This document shows, piece after piece, positions 11,001 through 21,756 of a stretch of 64,000 bases of DNA. The position numbers and the translations under genes are program-made. How positions within the stretch are numbered: the first letter of the stretch is position 1; every line of letters begins with the position of its first letter. Origin of the DNA: Opeltia flavorubescens (Eukaryota; Ascomycota; Lecanoromycetes; Teloschistales; Teloschistaceae); the NCBI GenBank assembly GCA_000442125.1, contig KE546977.1, positions 124,001 to 188,000 of the forward strand, given 5' to 3'. Under the pieces are notes generated by a model, which saw only the letters and a program-made list of their open reading frames with translations, was not told the DNA's origin and made no database searches.

Positions 11001-12252
11001 TTTGAATTCCGCTGTGTCAATTTTCAGAGCGTCTTGACTTCGATCCTGATTCTGGATTACTACCAGCCATATATATCGCGATAGATGACATTACCCCAAA
11101 AGTGAGGTCCGGTTTCAATTGCTCCATGGCTGCTAATACCTCAGGGCTGGCTTCGTGGAACTTGGACTTTTTCTTCTGTTGCACTTTGGCACTACCAGAC
11201 TTGCGAAAGTTGACGACGATCGACGGAATTCCGGACTCATCAGCAACTTTCAGATCCTGTAGATAATCAGCTGCCAAATCTCAAGGGTGATATAGTAGAA
11301 CTCTACATCTAATTCCACATATTCACCTAGTGTGATTTCATCGCCGACGGCAGTACAATCCCTTACACAAAATGTATGCATCTCTGGATTCTGAGACCTG
11401 TGATACATCGTGAGCAGATCATTGATAGTATTGCTAATGTGTCGTACATGGCTTTGATCAATTTCCTAATCTCGCCCATACGTATGCTGGCCGCTTCCTG
11501 ACCCTTGAAAGCCGACGAGTGAAGAGATCCTTCGTTCACAAATCCTTTTTCCGAAATTTGAATGAATTTGGTCAGGAACGGCGGATTTACGAGTGCAGCT
11601 CTAGTTGTTGTCTGTGGGCTATCGAAGGCTGTCACATAGACTTCAAACGTATGGTCCATCTAACAACGCATGAGTACGCATTCTAGACTTCAGGAGAGAC
11701 TCTCACAGTATGATCTTTAGGCGTTCCCATCAATTTCATGTATGAGTCTAGTGATATCTCATCGGCAACGGTTGTACAGTCTGCTGTACAGAACTTGAAG
11801 ACTTTACGATTGCTGGGATGTATTAGCTAGCATGCGAAAGGCTCGAGTAAAAGCTCATACTCTTTGAGTACCGCTTCAAGCTCTTTTCTAAGAGCACGCA
11901 ATGTCGTCTCAGATTCGAATGACTCTCTGTTAGCACTTGTAGGGTTTAGTCTCCTGTTTGTCCAATAATCACGTGTAGCTTACGCTGTAAAGTTGAGGGT
12001 TGTCAAGGGGAGCATGTTCATCGAGGTCTCCTTCGACTGGCTCTCGTCCAATGTTGTTTCCCGGATGGCAAGACTTGCCACCTTCACAAAGAACTGTTGT
12101 CCAACTTTGTGCCTAGACCTCATGTTGGGTGTCTCCGTCATAGACTCGACATCATCGGAGACCTTTGCAGAAGCCATCTCATTTTGAGGAGACTCATCAT
12201 AATTTTGAAGGGATTTCATCGGACGGCGTGACGCCCGAGACTCTGTAACCAT
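8004..12252 (-). CDS. large multi-exon MACPF-domain protein (putative pore-former)
   Basis: About a dozen exons on the minus strand splice into one protein of roughly 1,000 residues. N-terminal to middle: two related modules, each ending in an F-C-x2-D-C-T-x-V-x-D-E-I-[ST]-L-x2-Y motif (near 11760 and 11340). Next is a segment with MDENDWDRVLRNCCLLYGWK (10882). Then comes the MACPF core: a Gly/Ser-rich GGYAGVSVGISGGLAS segment, TFTKTMVATYKFPR, and a degenerate signature TTFGHLFCSEATLGG (9969-10025) in place of the usual (Y/W)-G-T-H...GG. It is followed by NNWRVIDQQGLTPLADVL. A C-terminal region of about 350 residues has beta-rich segments and ends with a hydrophobic helix pair (PEAVIAGCILGPAAAPIAGL). 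MACPF proteins oligomerise and insert beta-hairpins into membranes; no signal peptide is seen. The start may lie further upstream, in an exon between 12330 and 12521. Confidence 0.75.
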
Positions 12253-12521
12253 TCCAGAAGATTATATGGTACCTGCAATAGTGGTCACTGTGAATTGAAT
12301 TGAGATCATTTACAATGAAGGCTTGGAGGGCAAAATTGATTGTGATACCTGGTGCAGACTTCTTCGCATGAGAGTAGACCGTCCGATGTTTCACGAGATA
12401 TGATATGAGGCCCCTTTATTAAACGGTCTATGTTGAGCTTACTTGAATAGCGAACATCGATCATTATCAATTCTGTCTCATTGGAAGATCTTTGACCATT
12501 CAGGTCTCCATGTGAAACCAA

Positions 12522-13184
12522 ATTGCTCCATTGATATCATAGCTGAATTAGTTCAAAGATATAAACAATGCCGCAATGCCAATGTCCACCACGGCCTAGA
12601 GGATAGTGGGGCCTCGGGGAACCCAGTGCTCGGATGTCTTTTGCCCAAAGCAAGGATCTGCATACATTCCAATGAGCTTAGCAATGTGGCGTCATCCAAC
12701 AGAAGCTAATGATGACAGAAAGAGGAATGTTGCGATCCGTGGAGGTTCGATTGATGTAGTAAGAGATCTCAATGCCACACGCGTGAATTCTTGTTAGGAC
12801 CGTGAACGACGACAGATCTGGCACTCAAATCGTTGATCCAGGAATGCAGCTGCGAAAATACAAGCCACAACCAATATTGTTAGCCGTGACTCCAAATGCA
12901 TAGAAAACTCCTTGTCCATGGGTCCCAAAGGAGCTTGATCAGCCTGATCATCATGATCTAGACGGGATGTCCGGATTCCGCTGGGACGATATTTTGTTTG
13001 AGAGCAACTATGGACAGATACTCGGGTTGGGAGGATTATAGGGCGTGTTGCATCCCCTGTTAGGACTGATCGTTAGGATCGTCCGGCATTGAAAGATATT
13101 AAATTGCAGGCCAATTGACTATAGCAATCCCTTGAGCATCTATCGACAGCATCAATACTTCGTTGTCACACCGTTGCAGTGAAG
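12522..13184. promoter_or_regulatory. shared divergent promoter region of two pore-former genes
   Basis: About 660 bp between the divergently transcribed MACPF gene (-) and the MACPF-like/jacalin gene (+). No coding content is evident. The head-to-head arrangement would allow co-regulation, but I see no specific operator. Confidence 0.4.
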
Positions 13185-15098
13185 ATGGTGTCCCTGCTTC
13201 TTGCGCCTTACAATAATTCCATGCATTTGGGCCAGGGCTTCAACTCATTCCTACATATCCAATGCATTGATAATGCAGTCCAAGTCGCTGATGATTCCAT
13301 CGAGACACAGGCGACGAGATCTGGCGGCCCTGACAATGTCTCTCAGGTCGTTTCATACAGCTCGAAATTTGTGGATAAGATTTCAGACGTGGTACGCAGC
13401 ATGAATGTGAGCGCAAGCTCTTCAATCAAAAGCGGTAGTATTGAAGTCAATGGTAAATCTTTGAGCGTGGACGAGGCGAAGTTTGCAGCGAGTGATCTGA
13501 ACGCGGTTGTCTCGGTGAAAGTCATCAATCAAACGACTCAGCTAATCAACGAACCACAATTCGTCCCGCTCAATGATGTCAAAATGTCTAGTGAGAAGTT
13601 CTTTGATATCTATGGGGATTGTTTCATCTCTGGATTCATGGAGGGTGGTGATCTCCACGGCATGGTTTCCATTAAAATCTTGGATGTCTCTCAGAAGAGC
13701 CGGGTTGAAGCCACTCTGAAAGGTCAAATGAACGGCGCCGCTGGAGATTTCACCTTGAGCGAAGCCGGATCATCCGAGACGAATGCTGCTTTGAAACAAA
13801 CGGAAACCACGATTACTGTCAACTGGTCGGGGGGTGGTCAGATCAAGGACCCAAGCGAGGAATGGTCATTGGAGTCACTGTTCAAAGCGGCAGCGGGCTT
13901 CCCCGCTAATGTTGCCCAATGTCCAGAGCGGACATGGGCGGTGTTGACGAGATATGACAACAATTGCAGCTTTCTCGAGTGGGCAGATGCACACAGGATC
14001 AAGATCCCGCAGTTCACAAATTGCCAGCAGTATACTTCGGATCTGCTGGATTCGTTCATGGAATACAAGAACAATGTGGCTCGTATTCAAGCCGTCCTTG
14101 CAAATCCGACAGCCTACACATTGAGCCCTGCCACAAATCCCGTCAACATCGGCGTGGAGGCTTTGGTTGCAGAACGAAAAGCCATCAAGAAAGAGATGCG
14201 GAAGATTGTCACGGAGATTGATAGACTCAATTCCGACCCCTCTGAACTACCAACAGTGGAGGCTCATTCGACGATTCAATCACCGGAGGTGTGGGCTACT
14301 AGATTGCCGATCCTAAGGGTTGAAGCAGAGGAGAACGGCTTTTCGGCCATCAAGGCTGCGGAAGCCCTGAGCGGTTTCTCGTTTCTTGAACCATTTTCAG
14401 AGGCTAGTGGGCAGAAACCGGTGCATGGCGCTCTCAAATCCGAACAAGCTGTCAAAGACATCAATCAGCAAGCCGAGCATGCCATTGTATCGGCAGTTGC
14501 CGAACCAAAGAAGCCGAGTCCACTTGCAGTACCACCAGCGGAGCCATTATGTCCTTCCCATATCGAAGCCATGCTCACGAGCGATATGAAAGCATTCCTT
14601 GCCTCAGATGATAATCGCAAGAAGTACGCAAGCCTTAGATTTGATCGTCATGTCGGAAGCAATGGAGGTGGGCCCTTCAACGATGCCCCGACCCTGCTGA
14701 ATGCGATGGTCCCCGTCAAATGGCCAAGAAGGATCGAGTTCTACATGGTGTCATGGGAGTCCGACATCATCGTTCGGGTTGTCAACGTCATTTATGACCA
14801 GATACAGCTCTCCCATGGCACACCTGGGACAACCCATAGCTCTATTGGCCTGGATCTAGGCCCAGACGAGCAGATCAATCGGATGCGGGTTGGAAAAGGC
14901 AAGCTCACATGGGGTGTTGAAGGCGTTGCTTTTGTGGAATTATCCACGAGTGCGGGACAGATAATCAAGATCGGCGATGAAAGTGAGAAAGAGATCGTCG
15001 AATATTTCCCTTACGATGGGCGAACTGGCCTGAAAGGGTTCCACGGCGGCTCTGGCGACGTTGTTGATCGGCTGGGCCCAATTTGGGGTTCTGCATAG
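13185..15098 (+). CDS. MACPF-like protein with C-terminal jacalin-like lectin domain
   Basis: A single exon of 637 residues. The frame is open from a GTG at 13179, but the first ATG is at 13185. Residues ~140-175 carry KFFDIYGDCFISGFMEGGDL followed by a beta strand, as in fungal MACPF/CDC-like proteins. The region around it is rich in Ser/Thr/Val strands. A coiled-coil-like helix (ERKAIKKEMRKIVTEIDRL) is at about 330-350. The last ~140 residues are a jacalin-type beta-prism: HVGSNGGGPFNDA, strands with IIVRVVNVIYDQIQLSHG, then GLKGFHGGSGDVVDRLGPIW. Jacalin domains bind glycans, which suggests a carbohydrate-targeted membrane-active protein. Its MACPF-type neighbour is transcribed divergently. 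The jacalin call is firm; the MACPF call rests on the short motif. Confidence 0.75.
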   Translation: MVSLLLAPYNNSMHLGQGFNSFLHIQCIDNAVQVADDSIETQATRSGGPDNVSQVVSYSSKFVDKISDVVRSMNVSASSSIKSGSIEVNGKSLSVDEAKFAASDLNAVVSVKVINQTTQLINEPQFVPLNDVKMSSEKFFDIYGDCFISGFMEGGDLHGMVSIKILDVSQKSRVEATLKGQMNGAAGDFTLSEAGSSETNAALKQTETTITVNWSGGGQIKDPSEEWSLESLFKAAAGFPANVAQCPERTWAVLTRYDNNCSFLEWADAHRIKIPQFTNCQQYTSDLLDSFMEYKNNVARIQAVLANPTAYTLSPATNPVNIGVEALVAERKAIKKEMRKIVTEIDRLNSDPSELPTVEAHSTIQSPEVWATRLPILRVEAEENGFSAIKAAEALSGFSFLEPFSEASGQKPVHGALKSEQAVKDINQQAEHAIVSAVAEPKKPSPLAVPPAEPLCPSHIEAMLTSDMKAFLASDDNRKKYASLRFDRHVGSNGGGPFNDAPTLLNAMVPVKWPRRIEFYMVSWESDIIVRVVNVIYDQIQLSHGTPGTTHSSIGLDLGPDEQINRMRVGKGKLTWGVEGVAFVELSTSAGQIIKIGDESEKEIVEYFPYDGRTGLKGFHGGSGDVVDRLGPIWGSA

Positions 15099-15659
15099 AC
15101 CGAAGTTCATTAGTTTCAAACCATGTATTCATTGGGTGTGAAAAACGATCTGAATACCACCAAATAACGTACTCCTCCAACGAATATCAAATTGGAGTAG
15201 AATTGATGTGGAATGTTGTTATGATCAGCGGTCCACCCAAAAAAGATGGGGGTCTTTCCTGGTTTGGACTCATGGCGCTTCTGTATGCATAAGTGTGGCT
15301 GACTGATAATCGATCCTTGCTTGGTATCGATGGGCATAATTCCCTTTGGTCTAGAATACTGCGTGACTTCGAAGTTTCGATTGCAGCTTCGAAATATTGT
15401 TCTCGAGTTTCCCCAGATTGTGTAATAAACGTCTGTAGCTCCACTTGTACCTTCGCAGCAAGTACCTACATTCTTAGCGGACCGGCTAGTAGACAAAAGA
15501 GGTGACCAGTGATCGTAATGATGAACACTTCCGGATATGTTAAAGGAGTACATACATTACCGACCGGCGTCCAAAGTAGGTTTGCGACAAGTCAAAAGGT
15601 AATCATGCCTGTGACTGCAGACTGCGTGAAGAACGACCAAACTTTCGAATGCTGACATA
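15099..15659. other. intergenic with possible upstream exon of the MBL-fold gene
   Basis: No complete gene. An ATG ATG near 15521, a GTAATC donor near 15600 and an ATAG acceptor near 15659 could supply the missing first exon of the next gene, but the phases do not fit in the obvious combination. Confidence 0.3.
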
Positions 15660-18210
15660 GTCAAATCAAAGGGTATTCTTGTGACAACCGATGAAAATTT
15701 ACCTACTGCCAATGGGACGATCAAGGCCTACGAGGTCGTTACCTATCAAGTTCCTGTTCCTCTAGGCGACTGCTCGATCCATGTGCTTCTATGCAATAAT
15801 AAAGTGGAAACCATGTTCATCATGGATGGCGGCAAGAACCTTGGTAAGAAGGGAAAAAACTCTGGTATCAAGGCAGTGGATATGATCAGGAATACATTGG
15901 ACATCATCATAAAGAATTACAAAGGGGCTACCAAGTTGGCATCATGGGTAGTTACCCACTGGGACAACGATCATTATACCGGTGTCATGGAGCTAGCGAA
16001 ATGTAAAACAGATCGCCTGAAATATTTTATCACGGAGCCAATCCTGTACTGCGGTGCAGATTGGAATGGTGAAGCTAAAGGAGGCGGCGTCCCGTCAACG
16101 GGTGAAAGAGCAATCGTTCCATCTCTAGGCCAAACGGAACTCAAGAAATTAGCAAGTATATCAACTGAATCTTGACATGGCAGTGGATTAATTAGACCTA
16201 GGGTGAAACAGGCTTCAAGCTGAAGGAGGAGTATCTAGGTCATCAACTGCTAGGGAAGGACTTCTTCATCGATAAGCCACTATTTGATAGAGATGGCGCA
16301 CTATTGATCGATTCGGATTTCGATCGACCAAGGTTTTTCTGTCTCGCTGCTGACGGATATGGTATCTGCACTGGACGACACACGCCATCAGATCGTAATG
16401 AAACCTCAATTCTATCTATTCTGTACTGGCCATCTTCCGGGAGGAGCTCTTACTACACTGGGGGTGATGGCCATCCGAAGCTTGCAGACAGTGTGTTTGA
16501 GAATTTCTTGAAGCCGAGTACCTCTATAGATGAGCATGTCGCTGTTATCAAATTGGATCACCATGGCTCGAGTAAAGAATTTTCCGAAGCGAAGAAAGAT
16601 ACAGCTGCCGGAAAGCGTGAGATCTTTGTGAATATGGTCATCAATACGAAACCCGATAAGGTCATTGTAACGCCAGGTCACAAATATGGTCATCCATGTA
16701 TGTGATCTCTCTCCGGACTAGTAATGAAGCTGAATATAATGAACAGGCTGGGACGTCATGGCTTTCCTAAATAAATGGCGACAACAGAGATGGAACGATG
16801 CAGATCCAAAGCTCTTAAAAGGTAGCATTATCCCTATCGCCTTTCGGCAAAATAACATTGTTCTTACTCACGACATATATCAGGTAGAGATCAACCTAAA
16901 GCAGACTTTTTGTATACAACACGAGACCCCTATTGGCTCAAGAAAACATACTTGACAGACATGGATCTGAATACGACGGATGACAGGCTTGCTTTAACCG
17001 ACAGGCTTCTCTCAAGTGTACCCCAAATTAAGTCACAAATGAGCGACGCATCGGAGGTGATGTTCTTAGATCATGAGTTCTTGTCAGAATTAGCACGCAC
17101 TGATGCAACTTCACCCAACAAAAGGCAGCTCCTGACGCCAGAGCAGCGTAAAAGGGCTGAGAATCGACTAAAGTCGGCTGATGAATTCGTGAAAAGCGTC
17201 ACGACCAATCTGAAGAAGACGACGAAACAGGACAAGAACGTGAGCGTCCAAATAGCTCCCGAACGTACGTTGACTAATACAACCACAAATAGGCTACAGA
17301 GGAAGCAGCAAAAATCCGACTACAGCAATTAATCAAAATATGGGAGAAGGCAAGATGCGTTCCCGGAGAAAAAGACGAGATCGACGAGAAGGACGAACTG
17401 GACGAACTGGACGATTCAGATGACGATGAAGTTGCGGACAAAGAGGATTTACAATTCTTAGCCCTTGCAGCATGGGGGCGACTATGTCAGCAATACTCAA
17501 GGGACGATAATGGAGCACAATTTTACTTGCTTCGTCTCTCATCGACCAATGATGCAAAAACCGATGGCAGAATCGATATCTTGACGCCCCAAGGTGAACC
17601 TGTGACATTATCTACCCAAAGTTTCTTCCCCCAGCGACCGCTATCGACAAGGAAACTTACACCAGCGAAGAACCCTATAGAGTTTCTTGACGATAATTCT
17701 CTAGGCCCGCAAGGAAATGATGATCAAGGCCAGAGGCGGGACCCAGTCAATCCCGATGCTAATGATATGATTATTCTCAATCCTCGAACGTCCAAGATAG
17801 GCAGTCCCACAATATCCGACGGAGGGAAGACGCCCGGAAAAACGCCCGTCGGCTCCAATCTTCGAAGATCGACACGAGCAAATACGACTGTGAAAAAAGC
17901 CAATGATATTGAAGAAGAAAAGGCCACCAGAAAAAGACACCAAGATTCTATCGGCATCATTGATGATGATGAACCCAAGACATCGGCTGATCCGATACTT
18001 AAGAAAAATAAGAAGACTGGCACGAAAGCCACGACAATCAAAAATTCGATTACGATGGAAGAGGAGAAAGAGGAGAAACCAAGATTGGGAAAAGTCAAGA
18101 AAAAGGATACAGCCCCCACCAGAGGGGGTTACAGAGGGAAAGATAAATCTTCAGATGATTCACCGTCACCGAGAACTTACTATCAGCGCGGTCGAAAAAG
18201 TGACCGTTAG
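15660..18210 (+). CDS. ComEC-type metallo-beta-lactamase-fold protein with disordered charged tail
   Basis: Several exons join into about 750 residues. The MBL core has FIMDGG, the metal-binding T-H-x-D-x-D-H motif in SWVVTHWDNDHYTGV (near 15960), then SYYTGGDGHPKL and AVIKLDHHGSS (near 16555), and VIVTPGHKYGHP. The T-H-x-D-x-D-H spacing and the LDHHGS strand are those of ComEC/Rec2-like MBL hydrolases. No membrane segments are present, so the protein is a soluble stand-alone hydrolase. Introns lie near 16156-16205, 16699-16746, 16823-16884 and 17270-17308. Beyond residue ~430 the chain becomes acidic (DELDELDDSDDDE) and then Lys/Glu/Pro-rich, probably disordered. The true start is unresolved: the frame is open from an acceptor at 15659, and the first in-frame start-like codon is a GTG at 15681. 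The substrate is unknown. Confidence 0.75.
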
Positions 18211-18310
18211 CGTTGCAGCGGAACTAGCTATCGATCAGGTACATGTAGTGTATCTAGCAAAAGACCTTAGCACTCAGAAGTCTCTGTATTGAGATTTCCA
18301 TGACGCCTCC

Positions 18311-18757
18311 TTACACGAAATGGCTGTATTTCTGCTTCCTCTCCCAAATAGCGAATAAAATCATACCCATATCCTTTGCCGCGAGGTTTTCAGAAAATTT
18401 AGCGTGATATAGCTCAAGGCGTGTTGCTATTGAAGCTGGTTTTTGGTGTTGTAGAAGGATTAGAGTGATACGGCACATGCGGTTAAGCCCTGGGTGAGTG
18501 AGATATTTGGGAAGATCAGGCGATTGAATCAGATGGAGGATGTCCATGTTTACTGATTTCTTAGCTTGTATGGATGGGAAAGCTGCACAGCTGCTTGGGT
18601 GTGAACTGGTTACAAAGAATAACAGGCCGTGCAATTGTAGGCAACGATGAACATCCGAAGTCATTAATAACCTACATTGGTCTCTTTTGTGTGCTGGGTC
18701 GCGATATCGTGTGGACAGCAACGTTTGCACCTTTATTCTGTCAGCAGTGAGATACAT
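18311..18757 (-). CDS. uncharacterised ORF, 148 aa
   Basis: The C-terminal ~80 residues look protein-like (MDILHLIQSPDLPKYL, LILLQHQKPAS, LAAKDMGMILFAIWERKQ); the N-terminal part is less convincing. No domain is recognised and no signal peptide is evident. It may be a terminal exon of a longer gene. It is convergent with the MBL-fold gene, about 100 bp away. Confidence 0.35.
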   Translation of the reverse strand: MYLTADRIKVQTLLSTRYRDPAHKRDQCRLLMTSDVHRCLQLHGLLFFVTSSHPSSCAAFPSIQAKKSVNMDILHLIQSPDLPKYLTHPGLNRMCRITLILLQHQKPASIATRLELYHAKFSENLAAKDMGMILFAIWERKQKYSHFV

Positions 18758-19022
18758 AAAAGCGCTTCCATTGCTCAGGGAAAATTCATTTGTCGAGTAT
18801 GGAATGACCTTGACCTAATAAACCTGATGCTCGAAGGTGATTCTCGAATTTTGAGCCGGGAGAGAAGCTCGGATGTCAAGCAATAGCCTTCCTTCCAATT
18901 CATCCCTAGCTATCATCAAGGCAGCCTCAAATTAAGCTCTCACTTCTAGGAACAATCTCTTCCATCAAACTCCATCATGTCGGCATCCCACGTCACGGGT
19001 AGAGATCCAATAGCCCCATCCA

Positions 19023-19523
19023 TCAAACCTCACACATGCCACTCAAAACATACGCCATTGCTCCAACCACAAACATAGACCACTCCCAAGTCTTTATAGT
19101 CCCTCCAACTGTAGCAAACATAGATTCATATTCCAATCTCCTTGAAAGTACTTGAACCATGGCAGTGATACCGAGGACTCTGACGTCTCTTGTATAGACG
19201 AACCACAAGACATAGATCCCGGCAATCAATTCAATTGCTGCAAAGCGGCGCCTCCGATATTTCCGTATGACTGCCATCCGCTCTGTATAGGTGACCGGTT
19301 TGCAAGAACATAGTGGATCGTCTTCGCAGATCTTCTTTGAGGGGCTCGTATTTTTTGTTGTGGCTGAGGGAGGATCGAAGGTATAGTTGGGTTTTTGTGG
19401 GTCGTTGTCCAGATTGTAGAGAATGGTAAGTGCCTCGGTGCACAATATTGATCCTGAGACGAGGGAAAGAGCTAGAAAGAGGAAGCGAAACATCGGATAG
19501 AGTAGGTTGCGTAGGGAATCCAT
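19023..19523 (-). CDS. small membrane protein, tandem copy A
   Basis: A 166-residue protein with an N-terminal hydrophobic segment (MFRFLFLALSLVSGSILC), a polar loop with CEDDPLCSCKP, a basic patch (RKYRRRRF) and two further hydrophobic segments near 105-120 and 145-163. It aligns with copy B through RRFA..(x)..LWF...D.R.LGI....V and the C-terminal hydrophobic block. A GTAAGT donor near 19575 and a CAG acceptor just before the ATG indicate a 5' UTR intron. The upstream element at 19676-19732 is shared with the other copies. The family is not recognised. Confidence 0.6.
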   Translation of the reverse strand: MDSLRNLLYPMFRFLFLALSLVSGSILCTEALTILYNLDNDPQKPNYTFDPPSATTKNTSPSKKICEDDPLCSCKPVTYTERMAVIRKYRRRRFAAIELIAGIYVLWFVYTRDVRVLGITAMVQVLSRRLEYESMFATVGGTIKTWEWSMFVVGAMAYVLSGMCEV

Positions 19524-19675
19524 GCTGCTGATTAATGTAAGTATGAGAGATCAAATCAAGGGTTGAAATACTTACTCGGTATCCGTTGCGGTATCAGGTC
19601 TTTAGGAAAGGTATTACTTGAGAGCTGCACAGATGCGAAAGAGCGAAGAAATTGTGAGCCTGAAGAGGGAGGGTG

Positions 19676-19732
19676 TGGGCACCAACCCGAAATGGGAAAG
19701 TTGACAACGTGACGAAATGATAGCCGAGGAGA
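19676..19732 (-). promoter_or_regulatory. repeated upstream element, copy A
   Basis: TGTGGGCACCAACCCGAAATGGGAA followed by a GATAGCCGAG block. It also occurs at 20594-20638 and 21355-21400, each time upstream of one member of the membrane-protein array. Confidence 0.55.
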
Positions 19733-19979
19733 TGACCTGATGTATTGATTGTGTAGACTGGGATGTGATGTCTTAAGAATGAAAGCCACTGTTATTCAAA
19801 TCTTCCAAATTGTGATGGCTGTGATCTTACTAATCCTGACGCTCCGACGCCATTTTGCCAGCCTTCCTTGCAGTGATCTCTTGCTGTCATCTGGGCAGAG
19901 TTCCATGAAGATAACCAGCCAACACATCGTAGTCATCGTCTCAGGCAAAATTAATTTCAATCGCCCTATTCCTTGCAAT

Positions 19980-20476
19980 TTATTCCGGACGGAGGACATT
20001 GTAACCCAGTGCCACAGCCGCGCTGATGACCACGCCAGATAACGCCTTTCTGAACCCTCTTCCACCAGTTCCATAGAATTTCAAAGTATCATCCACCACT
20101 GGCAACATGATCATCACTAGCCCCACGATACCCAGAGCCCTATCGTCTTCTAGGTGGAGGAACCATAGCAGTAAGACCACCAAAGAGAGCTTATAAAGCG
20201 CAAAGCGCCGTTTCAAAAGCCTCGTGAGACCTTCTGTTCGTCTTTTAGACACACGCATTCTGTCAGAGATGGGCGTGACTTACTTGTATCGATATTGAGT
20301 GGAACTTCTTCGTTATCCGTTGTGGGCGAAGGGTTTGGGCGAGCAGGGCCAAATCTTGCCGCGAAATCATCTGGGTCGTAGAGAGTGTAAAGTAAGCCTG
20401 CATACGCTAACAGGCTGGCGATAAGTACATAGTTCTTGATTAGACCATAATCGATGAAGGGACGCGGCATAGCCAT
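19980..20476 (-). CDS. small membrane protein, tandem copy B
   Basis: Two exons joined by a 50-nt intron at 20234-20283 (GTAAGT..CAG, phase 1). The product is about 149 residues. An N-terminal hydrophobic segment (KNYVLIASLLAYAGLLYTLY) is followed by an acidic/Pro-rich linker (PSPTTDNEEVPLNID), the basic RLLKRRFALYKL, and hydrophobic helices LSLVVLLLWFLHLEDDRALG and SGVVISAAVALGY. It is clearly paralogous to copy A and to the decayed copy C, with the same intron position as C. No domain is recognised. Membrane topology with both basic patches on one side is inferred. Confidence 0.6.
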
Positions 20477-20593
20477 GCCAGCGATGAGTCGTGAGGAGAA
20501 GGTGGAGTAAGTGGGCTAGGTTTGATATTCGGAATGCGCAATTCTTCTGGTATTGAGTTTTGGTGGGAATTGTCAAAATGAATCACAGCCAAG

Positions 20594-20638
20594 TGGGCAC
20601 CAACCCCAAACGGGAAATTGATAATAATAGCCGAGGAT
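20594..20638 (-). promoter_or_regulatory. repeated upstream element, copy B
   Basis: AGTGGGCACCAACCCCAAACGGGAA, then ATAATAGCCGAGGATG, upstream of copy B. Same order of blocks as at 19676. Confidence 0.55.
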
Positions 20639-20779
20639 GTTCTCTACTGATATGGACTCGGATGTGATCGATGGATGGACAACTCACTGTCTTGAACGCA
20701 GGTCCCAGGTCGAATTCTCGATACCACGTGCCAGTCGTCGTCTTAGACAGAACATGAGTCGCCCCATCCCTAGAACTTA

Positions 20780-21270
20780 TCACGGACCTCTCACAGTCCA
20801 TCCGTACGTTGCGCCTGCCACGAAGACCAGCCAGTACAACGCCATTCTCAGTAGAAATCCTCCAGCCTCATAGCATAAGATGACTCCTTCCACGTCTATG
20901 AACACCCCGTACACCAGCACTCCGTCTATGAGCCCTACCTTTTCGCCTTTCAAATAGCTAAACAAGATGTGCGACTGAACCGATCGAATAGAGGGCCAAG
21001 TGGCGTAGCGTAATAATCACCGCATTGTTGGCTGCTGTGCGCTGATTTGGAATATGGATTCTATTAAAGATGGGCGAATTACCTCTGTCGATGGTGAGAA
21101 GGGGAATATTACTCTCTGTAGAGAAATGTGGGCTTCGAAAGGTTCGGTTAAGTCTGCGCACTTGGATTGTCGTAATGGTAATTCAATACGCTCACTATTA
21201 CTAGACTCGTCTAGATCGTGACTTCGAAGACGACCAGGCATGGATCATCCATTATGGCGGGTGAGTGAGG
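20780..21270 (-). pseudogene. small membrane protein, tandem copy C, frameshifted
   Basis: A third paralog, decayed. The block IPLLTID, an intron at the same position as in copy B, and RHLALYSIGSVAHLV match copy B, but that frame then stops. The alignment resumes one frame over with LFSYLKGEKVGLIDG and ends near GATYGWTVRGP. Upstream, the match to the LYDPDD region (NYHYDNPSA) lies in yet another frame. At least two frame disruptions make a functional product unlikely, unless they are assembly errors. Confidence 0.55.
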
Positions 21271-21354
21271 TAGGTAGCTGTAGAGGCTGTTATGAGAGGC
21301 AGAGAGGAAGTGAAGTTTGCAAGACTCGGAAAGAACGGAAAAGCTTTGCGAAGG

Positions 21355-21400
21355 TATGGACACCAACCAGAAATGGGAAGCTAGAGCCGAGCGGATGGGC
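21355..21400 (-). promoter_or_regulatory. repeated upstream element, copy C
   Basis: TATGGACACCAACCAGAAATGGGAA, then AGCCGAGCGGATGGG; the third and most diverged copy of the element. Confidence 0.5.
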
Positions 21401-21756
21401 TGCTGTATCATTCGTTTAGTCAGGCTTGAATGTGATGCACTAAGTACAGTAAACAAACATCAACGAACACTCAAAATTTATTTCGTCATCATCAAAAGCT
21501 TTGGTAGAGCACCCCTCGCATTTTTTCTGTTGAAGCCACCCAAAGCTAGGGTCAAACGCTCTAAGATATGAAGCGATATTGATTTATGCGTCGATATTTC
21601 GAAAGCACTTTCGAAATCGAGATATCGGCAGCACTCTCAATCCAGTCTCTCCCTGGGGTATATGATTGACCTTTGCCGGAAATACGCCCCAACTCCCGAA
21701 TGGGAACAATTCTCATTGGGATCGTTCGCTCAGTTTTACAGATTAAAAACACCTCC

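Noticed and set aside
17701-18119. Hydrophobic minus-strand frames
   Set aside because: Antisense of the charged tail of the MBL-fold protein; hydrophobicity is a mirror of Lys/Glu codons.
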